This document shows positions 17,883 to 27,718 of a stretch of DNA of 64,000 bases, one piece after another. A model generated the notes under the pieces. It searched no databases. It saw only the letters and a program-made list of their open reading frames with translations, and was not told the origin of the DNA. Within the stretch, counting starts at the first letter, position 1, and each line of letters starts with the position of its first letter. The stretch is from Porticoccaceae bacterium (GTDB lineage: Bacteria > Pseudomonadota > Gammaproteobacteria > Pseudomonadales > Porticoccaceae). The stretch lies in the NCBI GenBank assembly GCA_024644595.1, contig JAHEHL010000009.1:457512-521511 (forward strand), read 5' to 3'. The position numbers and the translations under genes were made by a program.

Positions 17883-18383
17883 ATGAACCTAGCAATCGAC
17901 ATTCAGAAGGCCTGCGCCTCTGAAGATGCTCCCGACGAAGACAGTATTAAGCGCTGGGTAGGCGCCGCCATACGTGAAGAACGGGATGATTGCGAGCTGA
18001 CGGTGCGTATTGTCGACGAGCCCGAGAGCGCCGATCTCAACCAGCGCTATCGCGGCAAGGGCGGCGCCACCAATGTTCTCAGCTTCCCCTTTGCAGCAGT
18101 CACTCCGGAGCCACTTCCCGTGCTCGGCGATCTCGTGATCTGCGCGCCAGTGGTTGCCCGCGAAGCCGTCGAACAACACAAAACACCACAGGCACACTGG
18201 GCACATATCGTCGTTCACGGCGTGTTGCACCTGCTCGGCTATGATCATATCGAGGATTCGGACGCCGAACATATGGAAGCTCTCGAGACAGCAATTATGC
18301 TGGCGCTGGATTTCCCACCCCCCTATCAGGCTCAAAACGAGCCCTATAACGACCCGATTGCGGTCATGAGTACCCCGAAATGA
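17883..18383 (+). CDS. ybeY: Endoribonuclease YbeY (rRNA maturation)
   Basis: A single-strand-specific metallo-endoribonuclease that matures the 16S rRNA 3' end and takes part in 70S ribosome quality control. The 166 residues carry the zinc motif H112-x3-H116-x5-H122 (HGVLHLLGYDH) and the family segment GGATNVLSFPF. The last 25 residues after the conserved domain are Pro-rich and probably flexible. The gene overlaps corC by 4 nt (ATGA), so the two are coupled. Confidence 0.96.
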   Translation: MNLAIDIQKACASEDAPDEDSIKRWVGAAIREERDDCELTVRIVDEPESADLNQRYRGKGGATNVLSFPFAAVTPEPLPVLGDLVICAPVVAREAVEQHKTPQAHWAHIVVHGVLHLLGYDHIEDSDAEHMEALETAIMLALDFPPPYQAQNEPYNDPIAVMSTPK

Positions 18384-19219
18384 ACGACGAAACAGCTAAC
18401 AGTGCGCCGGAAAAATCTCTGTTCCAGAAAATAGGGCAGGCGTTTTCGCAAAATCCACGCAGCAGCGAGGATGTAGCCGATATGCTGCGCAGCGCCGAGA
18501 ATGAGTCGATTATTGACGCCAGCGTGTTGCAAATTATGGAAGGCGCTCTGAAAGTGTCCGATCAGCAGGCCAGAGAAATCATGATTCCACGCTCGCAGAT
18601 GGTGATTATCGAGGATGACTTCACTCTCGAGCAGGTACTTGAGGTGGTTATCAGCTCCCAACACTCGCGCTTCCCGGTGGTTGGCGAATCATCTGACGAC
18701 ATCAAAGGAATCCTGCTGGCGAAAGAGATGCTGCCACTGCTGCTTGGCGAAAAGGCAGCATTTGACCTCAAAGCAATACTGCGCCCGGCAACTATTATTC
18801 CCGAGAGCAAACGCCTCAACGTGCTGCTCCAGGAGTTTCGCGAGCAACGCTATCATATGGCGATTGTGGTCGATGAATACGGGGGCGTGTCCGGGCTGCT
18901 GACCATTGAGGATATTCTCGAGGAAATTGTCGGCGAAATCGAAGATGAAACCGACGAACACGAAGATGCACCGATTCTGCCCACTGCCAGCGGCAAATTT
19001 ACGGTTGAGGCAATAACCGAAATCAGCGACTTTAATGAATATTTTGATGTTGGCCTCGCCGATGACGAGTTTGATACCGTTGGCGGGTTAGTGTTGCACG
19101 GCTTTGGCAGGCTTCCGGAAATCAATGAGAGCATTGATATCGGTGACTTTAACTTCAGAGTAACCGACGGCGACAACCGCAAAATCACCCTACTGGAAGT
19201 CACCAAACTCGCCCCATGA
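18380..19219 (+). CDS. corC: CorC/YbeX CBS-domain protein (magnesium/cobalt efflux family)
   Basis: A cytoplasmic CBS-pair protein of the CorC/HlyC family, linked to Mg2+/Co2+ efflux and, through its operon position, to ribosome and membrane maintenance. The 279 residues have two CBS motifs (about 65-125 and 130-185) and a C-terminal transporter-associated domain (about 200-275). The DUF21 membrane domain found in longer relatives is absent, as in E. coli YbeX. It overlaps both ybeY and lnt by 4 nt. The biochemical role of this family is debated. Confidence 0.92.
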   Translation: MNDETANSAPEKSLFQKIGQAFSQNPRSSEDVADMLRSAENESIIDASVLQIMEGALKVSDQQAREIMIPRSQMVIIEDDFTLEQVLEVVISSQHSRFPVVGESSDDIKGILLAKEMLPLLLGEKAAFDLKAILRPATIIPESKRLNVLLQEFREQRYHMAIVVDEYGGVSGLLTIEDILEEIVGEIEDETDEHEDAPILPTASGKFTVEAITEISDFNEYFDVGLADDEFDTVGGLVLHGFGRLPEINESIDIGDFNFRVTDGDNRKITLLEVTKLAP

Positions 19220-20730
19220 TGCGCTCCAGCCGCGGGCAAACCTTCCTGCTGTTGTTTTCCGCGGGTGCGCTGTTTCCCGTGGCGCTAGCACCTCTCCATT
19301 ACTGGCCGGTCGCCTTGCCCTGTATCGCGGTACTGTTTTACCAGTTGCAGCATCAAAGTATTAAACAGGCACTGGCCAAGACCGTCGTGTTTGCTTTCGG
19401 CATGTATTTCGCCGGCGTAAGCTGGGTTTATGTCAGCATCCACGACCACGGTTTTGTCGCCGCACCGCTGGCAATGCTGGCCACTGCTCTGTTCTGCCTG
19501 TTTCTGAGTTTACTGTTTGCCCTGCCCTTCGCGCTCAGCGCACTGATACCCCAGCGCACAACGGCCTGGTTAATCGGCTTGCCGGCTATCTGGGTGCTTA
19601 GCGAATGGTTTCGCAGCTGGGCTTTTACCGGATTTCCCTGGCTCTATGCTGGCTATATTCACACCGAAACCTGGCTCAATGGCTGGGCACCAATAGGGGG
19701 AGTGATCTGGTTAAGTTTTATCAGCGCACTCGCTGCAGCAACCTTGACTCAACTTTACCAAGTTCAGCGTAACTCGCCACAGCCAATTCATCGAAGCGTG
19801 AAAATTTCAATTTTCGCAATGCTTCTGATAACAGTAAGTGGTTACTTACTGCAAAACATCAACTGGACTCAGGTGACCGGAAAAACCCTGTCTGTCGTAT
19901 TGATTCAACCCAACACCGATCAAAACCAAAAGTGGTCTGCCAGCCAGCGCCAGGGCATCCTCGATCAGCTACAAAGACAAACCCAGCCGCACTGGGGCGC
20001 CGATCTGATTATCTGGCCAGAAGCAGCGGTACCGACCACGCCTCAACGAGTCATCGACTTTCTCAGCGATATGGATCAGCAGGCAAAAGTGAACCAAACC
20101 GCCCTGCTCTCCGGTATACCCACCTATGACTGGCGTACCGGTCACTATTACAACTCGGTATTGGCCCTGGGCAGCGCCAGCGGACAGTATGACAAGACAA
20201 GACTGGTGCCATTTGGCGAATACATCCCTTTTGAACACTTGTTGCGCGGGCTGATTCGGTTTTTTGATTTACCCATGTCATCGTTTTCTCTGGGAGCACG
20301 GGATCAGGCGCCACTTATCGTCGCAGGCGAACCAGTGGCTACAGCAATCTGTTATGAAATTGTCTACCCGAATCTGGTGGCACGCATCAGCCGCGATGCG
20401 ACCCTGATGCTGACCGTCAGTAATGATGCATGGTTTGGTCGATCATTTGCACCGCAGCAACATATGCAGATGGCACGGATGCGGGCGCTGGAAAATGCCA
20501 AGCCAATGCTTCGAGGAACCAGTAACGGCATTACTGCGATCGTTGATCACCGCGGCAATATTGAGCGTCAGCTGGATCAATTTACCGTCGGCGAGCTGAG
20601 TGGCACTGTCGCTCCGCGAAGCGGGCAGACACTTTTTTCACAGACCGGCTCCTGGCCGGTGGTAATTCTGGCACTGTTAATTTGTGCTGCGCTATTAATC
20701 ATTACATATAGGGAAGGAAAGCAAAAATGA
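19216..20730 (+). CDS. lnt: Apolipoprotein N-acyltransferase Lnt
   Basis: An inner-membrane enzyme adding the third acyl chain to the N-terminal cysteine of lipoproteins. The 504 residues contain about six membrane segments within the first 215 residues, then a periplasmic nitrilase-fold domain with the catalytic triad visible as Glu269 (IIWPEA), Lys327 ([12 protein letters not shown]) and Cys379 (TAICYE), and a final membrane helix near 480-497. Overlaps of 4 nt with corC and with the following peroxiredoxin gene indicate one coupled translation unit. Substrates in this window include the predicted lipoproteins LptE and the M13 peptidase. Confidence 0.96.
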   Translation: MMRSSRGQTFLLLFSAGALFPVALAPLHYWPVALPCIAVLFYQLQHQSIKQALAKTVVFAFGMYFAGVSWVYVSIHDHGFVAAPLAMLATALFCLFLSLLFALPFALSALIPQRTTAWLIGLPAIWVLSEWFRSWAFTGFPWLYAGYIHTETWLNGWAPIGGVIWLSFISALAAATLTQLYQVQRNSPQPIHRSVKISIFAMLLITVSGYLLQNINWTQVTGKTLSVVLIQPNTDQNQKWSASQRQGILDQLQRQTQPHWGADLIIWPEAAVPTTPQRVIDFLSDMDQQAKVNQTALLSGIPTYDWRTGHYYNSVLALGSASGQYDKTRLVPFGEYIPFEHLLRGLIRFFDLPMSSFSLGARDQAPLIVAGEPVATAICYEIVYPNLVARISRDATLMLTVSNDAWFGRSFAPQQHMQMARMRALENAKPMLRGTSNGITAIVDHRGNIERQLDQFTVGELSGTVAPRSGQTLFSQTGSWPVVILALLICAALLIITYREGKQK

Positions 20731-21287
20731 ATCTCAAAACACACCAATTAAGCAACGTCAAAGGGTTTAAAACACTGATTACTGGCATTATTTTCAGCGC
20801 GCTTTGCAGCACTGCGAATGCCCTGGAAGTGGGTGACCAGGCTCCTGACTTTTCCCTGCAGGCCACCGACGGCGAAACCTATAGCCTGAGCCAGTTCAAA
20901 GGTAAGGAAGCAGTCGTTATTGCATGGTATCCGAAGGCCTTTACCAGCGGCTGCACTATCGAATGCAAATCACTGGCCGAAAATGGCCACCTTCTCAAAG
21001 AGCTAGAGGTCGCCTACTTTATGGCCAGCGTCGACGAACTGGAAAAGAACAAAGCATTCGCCGAGGAGACAGACGCTGACTTTCCCCTGTTAAGCGATCC
21101 CAGCAAAGAAGTCGCCAAAGCCTATGACACACTGGCAGTCTATGGCCTGCCCAAGCGTCACACGTTTTATATTGGTAAGGATGGCAAGGTCCTATTTATT
21201 GATACAAATGTGCGCCCAGCTACCTCCGCTGAGGATATGGCGGCAAAGCTAAAAGAGCTGGGTGTGCCTGCTAGACAAGGGAGCTGA
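20727..21287 (+). CDS. Exported peroxiredoxin (BCP/AhpC-TSA superfamily)
   Basis: A thiol peroxidase that probably reduces H2O2 or organic peroxides outside the cytoplasm. The 186 residues start with a Sec signal (about 1-32, cleaved near ANA|LE) and a thioredoxin fold with the peroxidatic segment FTSGCTIEC: Cys76 is the likely peroxidatic residue and Cys80 a possible resolving one. E. coli BCP has the second Cys at +5 rather than +4, so this is a related subgroup and not Bcp itself. The ATG overlaps the lnt stop (ATGA at 20727-20730), an uncommon neighbour for lnt. Substrate and reductant are unknown. Confidence 0.88.
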   Translation: MNLKTHQLSNVKGFKTLITGIIFSALCSTANALEVGDQAPDFSLQATDGETYSLSQFKGKEAVVIAWYPKAFTSGCTIECKSLAENGHLLKELEVAYFMASVDELEKNKAFAEETDADFPLLSDPSKEVAKAYDTLAVYGLPKRHTFYIGKDGKVLFIDTNVRPATSAEDMAAKLKELGVPARQGS

Positions 21288-21338
21288 CCAACTATAAAGC
21301 CCTGCGCCCTCGCGGTGTATTGCATAGATGGTTCATTT

Positions 21339-21419
21339 ATGAAAGTATTACGGCGCTAGGGGGCTGGGGCGTTACTGGCGCTGTCAATATTTGTGCTCGC
21401 GATTCAGTATCGGCCCTGA
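21339..21419 (+). pseudogene. Possible remnant of a small membrane-protein gene
   Basis: Reading from ATG at 21339 gives MKVLRR, a TAG at 21357-21359, then an in-frame hydrophobic stretch (GAGALLALSIFVLAIQYRP) to a TGA at 21417-21419. A short basic start followed by a hydrophobic helix looks like the N-terminus of a membrane-anchored or exported protein broken by one stop. It is only 26 codons long and could be chance. It lies in the 166-nt gap between the peroxiredoxin and TonB-receptor genes. Confidence 0.25.
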
Positions 21420-21453
21420 AGCACTATAAAAAACCATATTAAGGGCTTAAATA

Positions 21454-23742
21454 ATGTTAAACATAAAGCGTAAGGCGCTAGCCGCGGGAGTCGTGCTAGC
21501 AATGAGCTCGCAAGGATTCAGCGCACCAATGTTAGAAGAAGTTGTCGTAACTGCTCAAAAGCGTGAGCAAACCTTAAAAGATGTCCCCATTTCAATCTCT
21601 GCTGTCTCAGGTGCGGCTATTGAAAATCGCAGTATTGATTCGCTGGCATCTTTATCGGCTTCCATTCCAAATTTTTTCATCAGTGAAAATCAGATTGATT
21701 CGAGCCTGAGTATCCGTGGTGTCACTACCGGTAATAACAAAGGATTCGAGCAATCAGTCGCGATGTATTTTGACGGCATTTCATATGGCCGCAGCCAGTT
21801 GGTTAGAACGCCATTGGTAGATCTGGAACGTATTGAGGTCCTTCGCGGTCCGCAGCCAACACTGTTTGGCAAAAACGCCATTGCTGGGGCCGTGAATATC
21901 ACTTCGGCCAAGCCTACCGAAGAGTTCGAAGGCAAATTCTCAACCTCTTATGAATCTGAGCATGAAGAATCGCAGGCTTTGTTGGTGCTATCTGGTCCGC
22001 TGAGCGACACGCTCCGTGGACGAATTGCAGCATCCTGGCGTGATATGGATGGCTGGGTTCTCAATGAACAACTCAACCGCATGGAACCTCAACGGGAAGA
22101 GACCTACCTGCGCGGACAACTCGAATGGGATGCCAGCGAAACATTACAAATCAACTTGAAAGCCGAATCGGCACAATTTGATTCTTATGGGTATGCCATG
22201 GAAGCACTGGCCCCACAGGATGGCTACGGCTTGGTATTCGCTGGCCCGATTGCAGTGGAGACCGATGAGGACTGGGTTCGCGCAAGTGGCGATGTCCAGA
22301 GCATCAATGAAATGAGCAATTTTGTGCTAACCGCAAACTACGATTGGAACGGCTACACCCTGACGTCTATCACGGGCTATGTCGACTATAAGACAGATGA
22401 ACTTCTCGATGTCGATTATGTGGGCTTGGAAATTCTTGATCGCACCAACCAGTCCGAAGATTACACGCAGTGGTCACAAGAGTTGCGAATTGCTTCCCCG
22501 GGAGATGAGAAGATCAACTTTATTGCTGGCGTGTTCTTTCAATCTGGCGATGCAGATGTAACTGACCAAGTTTTTCTCGGCAGCTTTCTGAATCTTGCCG
22601 GCCCGCCAGTATCGGCATTAGTGGATTCCTATTGGGACCGCACTTATAACCAAACCTCTGATTTATACTCAGTATTTTTCCAAACCGATATCGAGCTAAC
22701 AGAACGGCTCGAGTTGACTGTCGGGGCACGCTACTCCAGTGAAGATAAAGAAGGCTATCGCCAGGTTACGCTCGGGGCATTGCCAAATAACGTAACACCA
22801 GCTCCTGTGCTGGCAGCACTTTGGGCTGGAGTACTCAATGTCGGCGCCCATGAAATATCAGGGGAACGCAGTGAGAACTCTTTTGACCCCTTGGTGCGTT
22901 TAAGCTATGACGTCAATGACAATATCACCACTCATATCTCCTACACCCAAGGCTCAAAGGCCGGCGGCTTTGATATTCGTGGCAACTCTATCCCAGGCAC
23001 CCCCGGCGTATCAGTACCCGGAACCTTTGAGTTCGAAAACGAGGAAGCGGACAACATCGAACTGGGCATCAAAATGCGCTGGGATCGAGCCGAGTTGAAC
23101 GCAACTTACTATTCAACTGAGTACTCAGACCTGCAAACCAACATCTTTGATGGAAGCCTGAGCTTCCTGGTGCAAAACGCATCGTCAGCCGAAGTAAAAG
23201 GATTTGAAATTGATGGTCGTTATCTGATCGCAGAAGGGATTGAGCTGTATGCCTCGGCTGCTTCACTTGACTACAAATTTACGGATTTCCCTGATAGTCA
23301 GTGTGGCTATGGTGAAGCGCCAACCAACGGTATCTATTGTGACCGTTCCGGTGCAACAGCACCCTACGCACCGGAAACAACCACTAACCTGGGTCTCGAC
23401 TATTCGCGCGATCTGGGTAACGGCATGGTCATAGACGCCAACTTGAATGTTGATACGTCATCCAAGTACTTTATCACCACCAACCTCGACAAAAATATCG
23501 ATCAAGGTGGTTATACAAAATATGGCGCTCAGATCGGCTTGGGCAGTGATGATGGAAAGTGGCGTCTCTCGGTTATCGGCGACAACCTGACCGATGAGCG
23601 TATCCGTGTGATTGGCGGAACCATTCCATTGGCTCGAACATTCGTCCAGTTAGCCTCTGGTGGAGCGCTAGACGGCATTGCCTACGATGCTATCTATGCT
23701 CGCCCACGCAACGTAACAGTGAAGTTTGACTACAACTTCTAA
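21454..23742 (+). CDS. TonB-dependent outer-membrane receptor
   Basis: An outer-membrane beta-barrel taking up a ligand using TonB-ExbBD energy. The 762 residues have a signal peptide cleaved near A24, a TonB-box-like EEVVVTAQKRE right after it, a plug domain (about 35-150, with VPISISAVSG, SIRGVTTGN and RIEVLRGPQPTLFGKNA) and a 22-strand-type barrel ending in a terminal aromatic (VKFDYNF). The plug sequence resembles the large TonB-receptor families of marine gammaproteobacteria and sphingomonads, where ligands range from iron chelates to aromatics; the ligand cannot be read here. No tonB, exbB, exbD, transporter or regulator gene is adjacent. It has its own AGGG ribosome-binding site. Confidence 0.93.
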   Translation: MLNIKRKALAAGVVLAMSSQGFSAPMLEEVVVTAQKREQTLKDVPISISAVSGAAIENRSIDSLASLSASIPNFFISENQIDSSLSIRGVTTGNNKGFEQSVAMYFDGISYGRSQLVRTPLVDLERIEVLRGPQPTLFGKNAIAGAVNITSAKPTEEFEGKFSTSYESEHEESQALLVLSGPLSDTLRGRIAASWRDMDGWVLNEQLNRMEPQREETYLRGQLEWDASETLQINLKAESAQFDSYGYAMEALAPQDGYGLVFAGPIAVETDEDWVRASGDVQSINEMSNFVLTANYDWNGYTLTSITGYVDYKTDELLDVDYVGLEILDRTNQSEDYTQWSQELRIASPGDEKINFIAGVFFQSGDADVTDQVFLGSFLNLAGPPVSALVDSYWDRTYNQTSDLYSVFFQTDIELTERLELTVGARYSSEDKEGYRQVTLGALPNNVTPAPVLAALWAGVLNVGAHEISGERSENSFDPLVRLSYDVNDNITTHISYTQGSKAGGFDIRGNSIPGTPGVSVPGTFEFENEEADNIELGIKMRWDRAELNATYYSTEYSDLQTNIFDGSLSFLVQNASSAEVKGFEIDGRYLIAEGIELYASAASLDYKFTDFPDSQCGYGEAPTNGIYCDRSGATAPYAPETTTNLGLDYSRDLGNGMVIDANLNVDTSSKYFITTNLDKNIDQGGYTKYGAQIGLGSDDGKWRLSVIGDNLTDERIRVIGGTIPLARTFVQLASGGALDGIAYDAIYARPRNVTVKFDYNF

Positions 23743-23753
23743 CCGTGAAAACT

Positions 23754-23777
23754 GAGGGGTCAGGTCTCTGGCCCCTC
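23754..23777. terminator. Hairpin between convergent TonB-receptor and MmcQ genes
   Basis: GAGGGG (23754-23759) and CCCCTC (23772-23777) form a 6-bp stem with a 12-nt loop between two convergent stop codons. The U-tract is poor on both strands, so it is a weak or Rho-assisted terminator candidate. Confidence 0.45.
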
Positions 23778-23784
23778 TTACTCA

Positions 23785-24162
23785 TCAATCCTGATTGAGA
23801 CCCAGCTCTCGCTGTTTTTTCTTACTTAAACCCAAAGAGACAATGCGGTGCGACTCGGTTAAATAGTACTCAAGCTCACCATCTTCGCTGCTCGGCGCAT
23901 TAAATTGTTGGATCCACTTCATGCCGCGAGAGGCTAAATACGGCGCGGGGCGATAGCTGGAATGCTCCGGTAGGACCTGAAAATTGTGCTCTGAGACTTT
24001 AAAGCTGAAGGCTGGATAGCCCGACGAAGCGTCTGTTTTTACCTGTCTACCGATGGCAAACACCTTGCCTCCCACCTTCCAGACATGAGAACCACCCCAC
24101 TGGACCACATATGTGGTGGCGGGAAGGGCTCCGCAAAACGCATCGTATTGATCAAGAGTCAT
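23785..24162 (-). CDS. MmcQ/YjbR family DNA-binding-fold protein
   Basis: A 125-residue cytoplasmic protein of the MmcQ/YjbR family, whose fold resembles double-wing DNA-binding domains but whose function is not established. Family features visible are the N-terminal YDAFCGALPAT segment, the WGGSHVWKVGGKVFAIG strand pair, the FKVSEHNFQVL segment and the C-terminal YYLTESHRIVSLGLSKKKQ helix. ATG at 24162 is preferred over an upstream start at 24186 because GGAG lies 7 nt before it and because the family begins near MTLDQYDAF. It is a single gene, convergent with the TonB receptor. Confidence 0.82.
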   Translation of the reverse strand: MTLDQYDAFCGALPATTYVVQWGGSHVWKVGGKVFAIGRQVKTDASSGYPAFSFKVSEHNFQVLPEHSSYRPAPYLASRGMKWIQQFNAPSSEDGELEYYLTESHRIVSLGLSKKKQRELGLNQD

Positions 24163-24538
24163 AATGGCACTCCAAACTGATGACACTCTAAATGATCGTC
24201 AGGCCAACTATCGCACCAGGCAGGACAAGGATTATTCCCGAATTTTACCTGCGAAGGATAGAGGCGGGCACCTGTTTATGGAAGTCAAAAGGCTTGAGGC
24301 GCACTGGCCCTGGATCACCATGCCGAGTCCGAGCCTGTTATTGCAATCCTGAAAAAGCTTTCCCTGTTTTTACTCGCCGCCGAATCTTTTTATCGTAGAC
24401 TACTGACAGCCTTCCTCCAGCCGGGCGCACGCACTCCCTCCCAGAGCCGCCCGGCATCTACGCAAAACCTATCTATATGGGTGCCTGTTACCTTATAATT
24501 CGCGGCTTTCTGACCAATCAAACAAGCAGTGATTCTTC
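24163..24538. other. Intergenic region upstream of leuS (divergent promoter region)
   Basis: 376 nt without a supportable gene. It contains a perfect 8-bp inverted repeat (GCCGGGCG at 24420-24427 and CGCCCGGC at 24448-24455) and a TATAAT at 24494-24499. Short open frames on the plus strand here have no recognisable protein features. No tRNA or T-box-like leader was recognised. Confidence 0.6.
24494..24499 (+). promoter_or_regulatory. Candidate -10 box for leuS
   Basis: A perfect TATAAT lies 40 nt before the leuS ATG. No good TTGACA-like -35 is found at 16-18 nt spacing, so the promoter would need an activator or be weak. The 24420-24455 inverted repeat lies about 40 nt upstream. Confidence 0.45.
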
Positions 24539-27136
24539 ATGACCATGGAACGCCCTTATAACCCCGCCGAGCTGGAGCGTGAAGCCCAGCAGTACTGGAC
24601 TGACAACAAGACCTTCGAAGTCAGTGAAGAGCCTGATCGCGAGAAGTTCTACTGCCTCGCAATGTTCCCCTATCCCAGTGGCAAGCTACATATGGGCCAT
24701 GTGCGCAACTACACCATCACCGATGTGATTGCCCGCTATCAGCGCATGCAGGGTAAAAATGTACTGCATCCAATGGGTTGGGATGCCTTTGGTCTGCCCG
24801 CGGAAAATGCCGCCATTCAGAACAAGACCGCGCCGGCAAAGTGGACCCATGAAAATATCGCCTATATGAAGGCACAGCTAAAATCGCTCGGCTTTGGGAT
24901 CGACTGGTCGCGGGAGTTGGCAACCTGTGATCCCGACTACTACAAGTGGGAGCAGTGGTTTTTCACCAAACTGTATGAAAAAGGCCTGGTCTACAAAAAG
25001 ACCAGTGCAGTGAACTGGTGCCCCAACGATGCCACTGTGCTCGCCAACGAACAAGTTGTCGATGGCTGCTGCTGGCGCTGCGATAGCCCGGTGGAGCGTA
25101 AGGAAATCCCGCAGTGGTTTATTCGCATCACGGATTATGCCGACCAATTACTCAACGATCTCGACGAGCTGGAGCACTGGCCCGAGCAGGTCAAGACAAT
25201 GCAACGCAACTGGATAGGCAAGAGCCGTGGTGTCACTGTCAACTTTGCTCTCGAAACAGCCGTTGCTGAACACAGTGGTTTTGATGTGTATACCACCCGT
25301 CCCGACACATTGATGGGCGTGACCTATTTGACGCTGGCGACACAGCATCCCATCGCCCTGACTGCTGCTGAGACCAATCCTGAACTCGCCGCCTTTATTG
25401 ATCAGTGCAAAACTCAGCAAGTTTCCGAAGCCGAAATGGCAACCATGGAAAAGCGCGGCATGGATACTGGCATCAAGGCTATCCACCCGCTTAGCGGTGA
25501 GCAGGTTCCAGTCTGGGTCGGCAACTATGTACTGATGGACTACGGATCCGGTGCCGTGATGGCAGTGCCAGCCCACGATCAGCGCGACTATGAATTTGCG
25601 AAAAAATATCAACTGCCGATTAAACAGGTGATCGCACCGAATGGCGAAGATCACTGTGATATAGACACCGAAGCCTTTGTTACCAAAGGCTTGCTGATTA
25701 ATTCTGGCAGCTATGATGAGCTTGAGTTTGAGGCTGCCTTTGAAGCCATCGCCAGCGCCCTTGAAGAGCTTGGTCAGGGCTCCGTGACAACCAATTACCG
25801 CTTGCGCGACTGGGGCGTTAGTCGCCAGCGTTACTGGGGTGCGCCCATACCTATGTTCAACCTGGCCGACGGGGGTGAAATCCCCGTGCCGCTGGAAAAA
25901 TTGCCGATTCTGCTGCCCACTGATGTCACGATGGACGGCATTCAGTCTCCGATCAAAGCTGATCTCGAGTGGAAAAAAGACCAGCTCGACGGTCAATCTG
26001 TCGAACGCGAAACCGATACTTTTGACACCTTTATGGAGTCTTCCTGGTACTACGCGCGATTTACCTGCGCCGACCTCGACAGCGCCATGCTCGATCCTAA
26101 ACGCGCCGACTACTGGCTGCCCGTGGACCAGTATGTAGGCGGTATTGAACACGCCATTTTGCACCTGCTTTACGCGCGCTTTTATCACAAGCTGTTGCGC
26201 GACGAGGGATTGGTCAGCAGCAATGAGCCATTTAAAAGTCTGCTCTGTCAGGGTATGGTTTTGGCCGAGTCATTTTATAAAGAGCACGCTGGACGCAAGC
26301 AGTGGTTGGCGCCAGATGCTGTGGCGGTCGAGCGCGATGCCAAGGGCCGTACGATCAAGGCAGTTGAAATCGCCAGTGGTGAAGAAGTCCAAAGTGGCGG
26401 TATCACCAAGATGTCGAAATCAAAGAACAATGGCGTCGATCCACAGACCGCAATTGATAAGCACGGCGCTGACACGGTACGTTTATTTACCATGTTCGCC
26501 GCGCCGCCTGAACAGACTCTGGAGTGGAGTGACGATGGCGTCTCCGGCGCCAACCGCTTTCTGCGAAGACTCTGGACCATGGTTCACAGTCATCTTGAAC
26601 AGGGTGCCGTCGAGACACTGAAGACCGATACCCTAAACGAAGACCAAAAAGACCTGCGTCGCAAGACCCATGAGACCATCAACAAAGTCAATGATGATTA
26701 CGGTCGCCGCAATACCTTTAACACCGCAATTGCAGCTGTAATGGAACTGCTCAACGATGTAGCTAAACTCAGTGACAATGATGCTCAAAGCATTGCCGTG
26801 CGCCATGAAGCACTCAACAGCGCAGTATTGCTGCTGGCACCGATCGCGCCACATATCTGTCATAACCTGTGGCGAGCTCTGGGCAACTCTGAAGCGGTAG
26901 CTGATGCCGCCTGGCCTGAAGTCGATGAAACCGCGCTGGTGCGTAGCTCCATCGAGCTGGTGGTTCAGGTGAATGGTAAGGTGCGCGGCAAAATTCAGGT
27001 GGCGGCGGATGCATCGAGAGAGAGCATTGAGGCACTGGCCCAAGCTGACAACAATGTGAAGCGCTTTACCGAGGACGTGACAATCCGAAAAATCATTGTT
27101 GTTCCCGGAAGACTGGTTAATATAGTAGCCAATTAA
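24539..27136 (+). CDS. leuS: Leucyl-tRNA synthetase
   Basis: A cytoplasmic class I aminoacyl-tRNA synthetase charging tRNA-Leu. The 865 residues match bacterial LeuRS. The HIGH motif is [11 protein letters not shown] (44-54), the CP1 editing domain follows (about 225-415, with the Thr-rich [11 protein letters not shown] and the GTGIKA-like [10 protein letters not shown] segment), then the leucine-specific insertion, KMSKS at 624-628, an anticodon-binding helical domain and a C-terminal domain (VNGKVRGKI). It starts the leuS-lptE-holA order known from E. coli. ATG at 24539 or 24545 could be used. Confidence 0.98.
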   Translation: MTMERPYNPAELEREAQQYWTDNKTFEVSEEPDREKFYCLAMFPYPSGKLHMGHVRNYTITDVIARYQRMQGKNVLHPMGWDAFGLPAENAAIQNKTAPAKWTHENIAYMKAQLKSLGFGIDWSRELATCDPDYYKWEQWFFTKLYEKGLVYKKTSAVNWCPNDATVLANEQVVDGCCWRCDSPVERKEIPQWFIRITDYADQLLNDLDELEHWPEQVKTMQRNWIGKSRGVTVNFALETAVAEHSGFDVYTTRPDTLMGVTYLTLATQHPIALTAAETNPELAAFIDQCKTQQVSEAEMATMEKRGMDTGIKAIHPLSGEQVPVWVGNYVLMDYGSGAVMAVPAHDQRDYEFAKKYQLPIKQVIAPNGEDHCDIDTEAFVTKGLLINSGSYDELEFEAAFEAIASALEELGQGSVTTNYRLRDWGVSRQRYWGAPIPMFNLADGGEIPVPLEKLPILLPTDVTMDGIQSPIKADLEWKKDQLDGQSVERETDTFDTFMESSWYYARFTCADLDSAMLDPKRADYWLPVDQYVGGIEHAILHLLYARFYHKLLRDEGLVSSNEPFKSLLCQGMVLAESFYKEHAGRKQWLAPDAVAVERDAKGRTIKAVEIASGEEVQSGGITKMSKSKNNGVDPQTAIDKHGADTVRLFTMFAAPPEQTLEWSDDGVSGANRFLRRLWTMVHSHLEQGAVETLKTDTLNEDQKDLRRKTHETINKVNDDYGRRNTFNTAIAAVMELLNDVAKLSDNDAQSIAVRHEALNSAVLLLAPIAPHICHNLWRALGNSEAVADAAWPEVDETALVRSSIELVVQVNGKVRGKIQVAADASRESIEALAQADNNVKRFTEDVTIRKIIVVPGRLVNIVAN

Positions 27137-27190
27137 CAATTGGCTCGCGCCCGGCTGTATTCAAAGCTGCGGTAAAAAATGGTGGAGACA

Positions 27191-27712
27191 ATGCGATATA
27201 TTTTGCTAGCGACAACGATTGCCATGCTCTGTAGCTGCGGCTGGCAACTGCGTGATGCGCAGGTGGTGCCCAGCACCATCGGCAGCTTACATGTCGCCAC
27301 ACAACTGCCCAACCGCGAAATCGTCAACCAACTGACGCGGGCATTAAACGTCTATGGTGTTGAGGTGGTCGATTCTGCATCCCAGGCTGACTACTCTGTG
27401 ATGATTATCGATTTCCGTGAAACCCGCCGTATTGCCACCCTTAATGCCAGCGCTCGGGTAGCCGAATACCAGCTCAATGACGATCTCGACTTCATGATTG
27501 CTGGTGCCACCGGTGAACCGCTCACTTCTCTGCTTACAGCCTCAGTGGAACGCAGCTATGAGATTGAGGAACGCGATATTCTCTCTTCGGAAAACGAGGA
27601 ACGGCTAGTAAAACGAGAGATGCGCGAAGAAATTGTTCGTCAGATTCTCAACCGACTCAAAGTACTGCCTGCCAATCCCCGCACAGCACCAACTGTTGAA
27701 ATAGATAAATAA
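27191..27712 (+). CDS. lptE: LPS-assembly lipoprotein LptE
   Basis: An outer-membrane lipoprotein that plugs the LptD barrel and helps insert lipopolysaccharide. The ATG at 27191 gives 173 residues with a short lipoprotein signal and a lipobox LCSC, so Cys16 is the lipidated residue (followed by GWQLR, typical of LptE). An upstream ATG at 27179 would lengthen the signal, but GGTGGAG at 27181-27187 reads as the ribosome-binding site for the second ATG. The gene sits 54 nt after leuS and 6 nt before holA. Its partner LptD is encoded in this window at 32723. Confidence 0.92.
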   Translation: MRYILLATTIAMLCSCGWQLRDAQVVPSTIGSLHVATQLPNREIVNQLTRALNVYGVEVVDSASQADYSVMIIDFRETRRIATLNASARVAEYQLNDDLDFMIAGATGEPLTSLLTASVERSYEIEERDILSSENEERLVKREMREEIVRQILNRLKVLPANPRTAPTVEIDK

Positions 27713-27718
27713 CAATCG

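Noticed and set aside
25148-26188. 346-codon open frame on the minus strand inside leuS
   Set aside because: Antisense to an unmistakable, intact leuS; the translation shows no domain, and it reflects codon bias of the sense strand.
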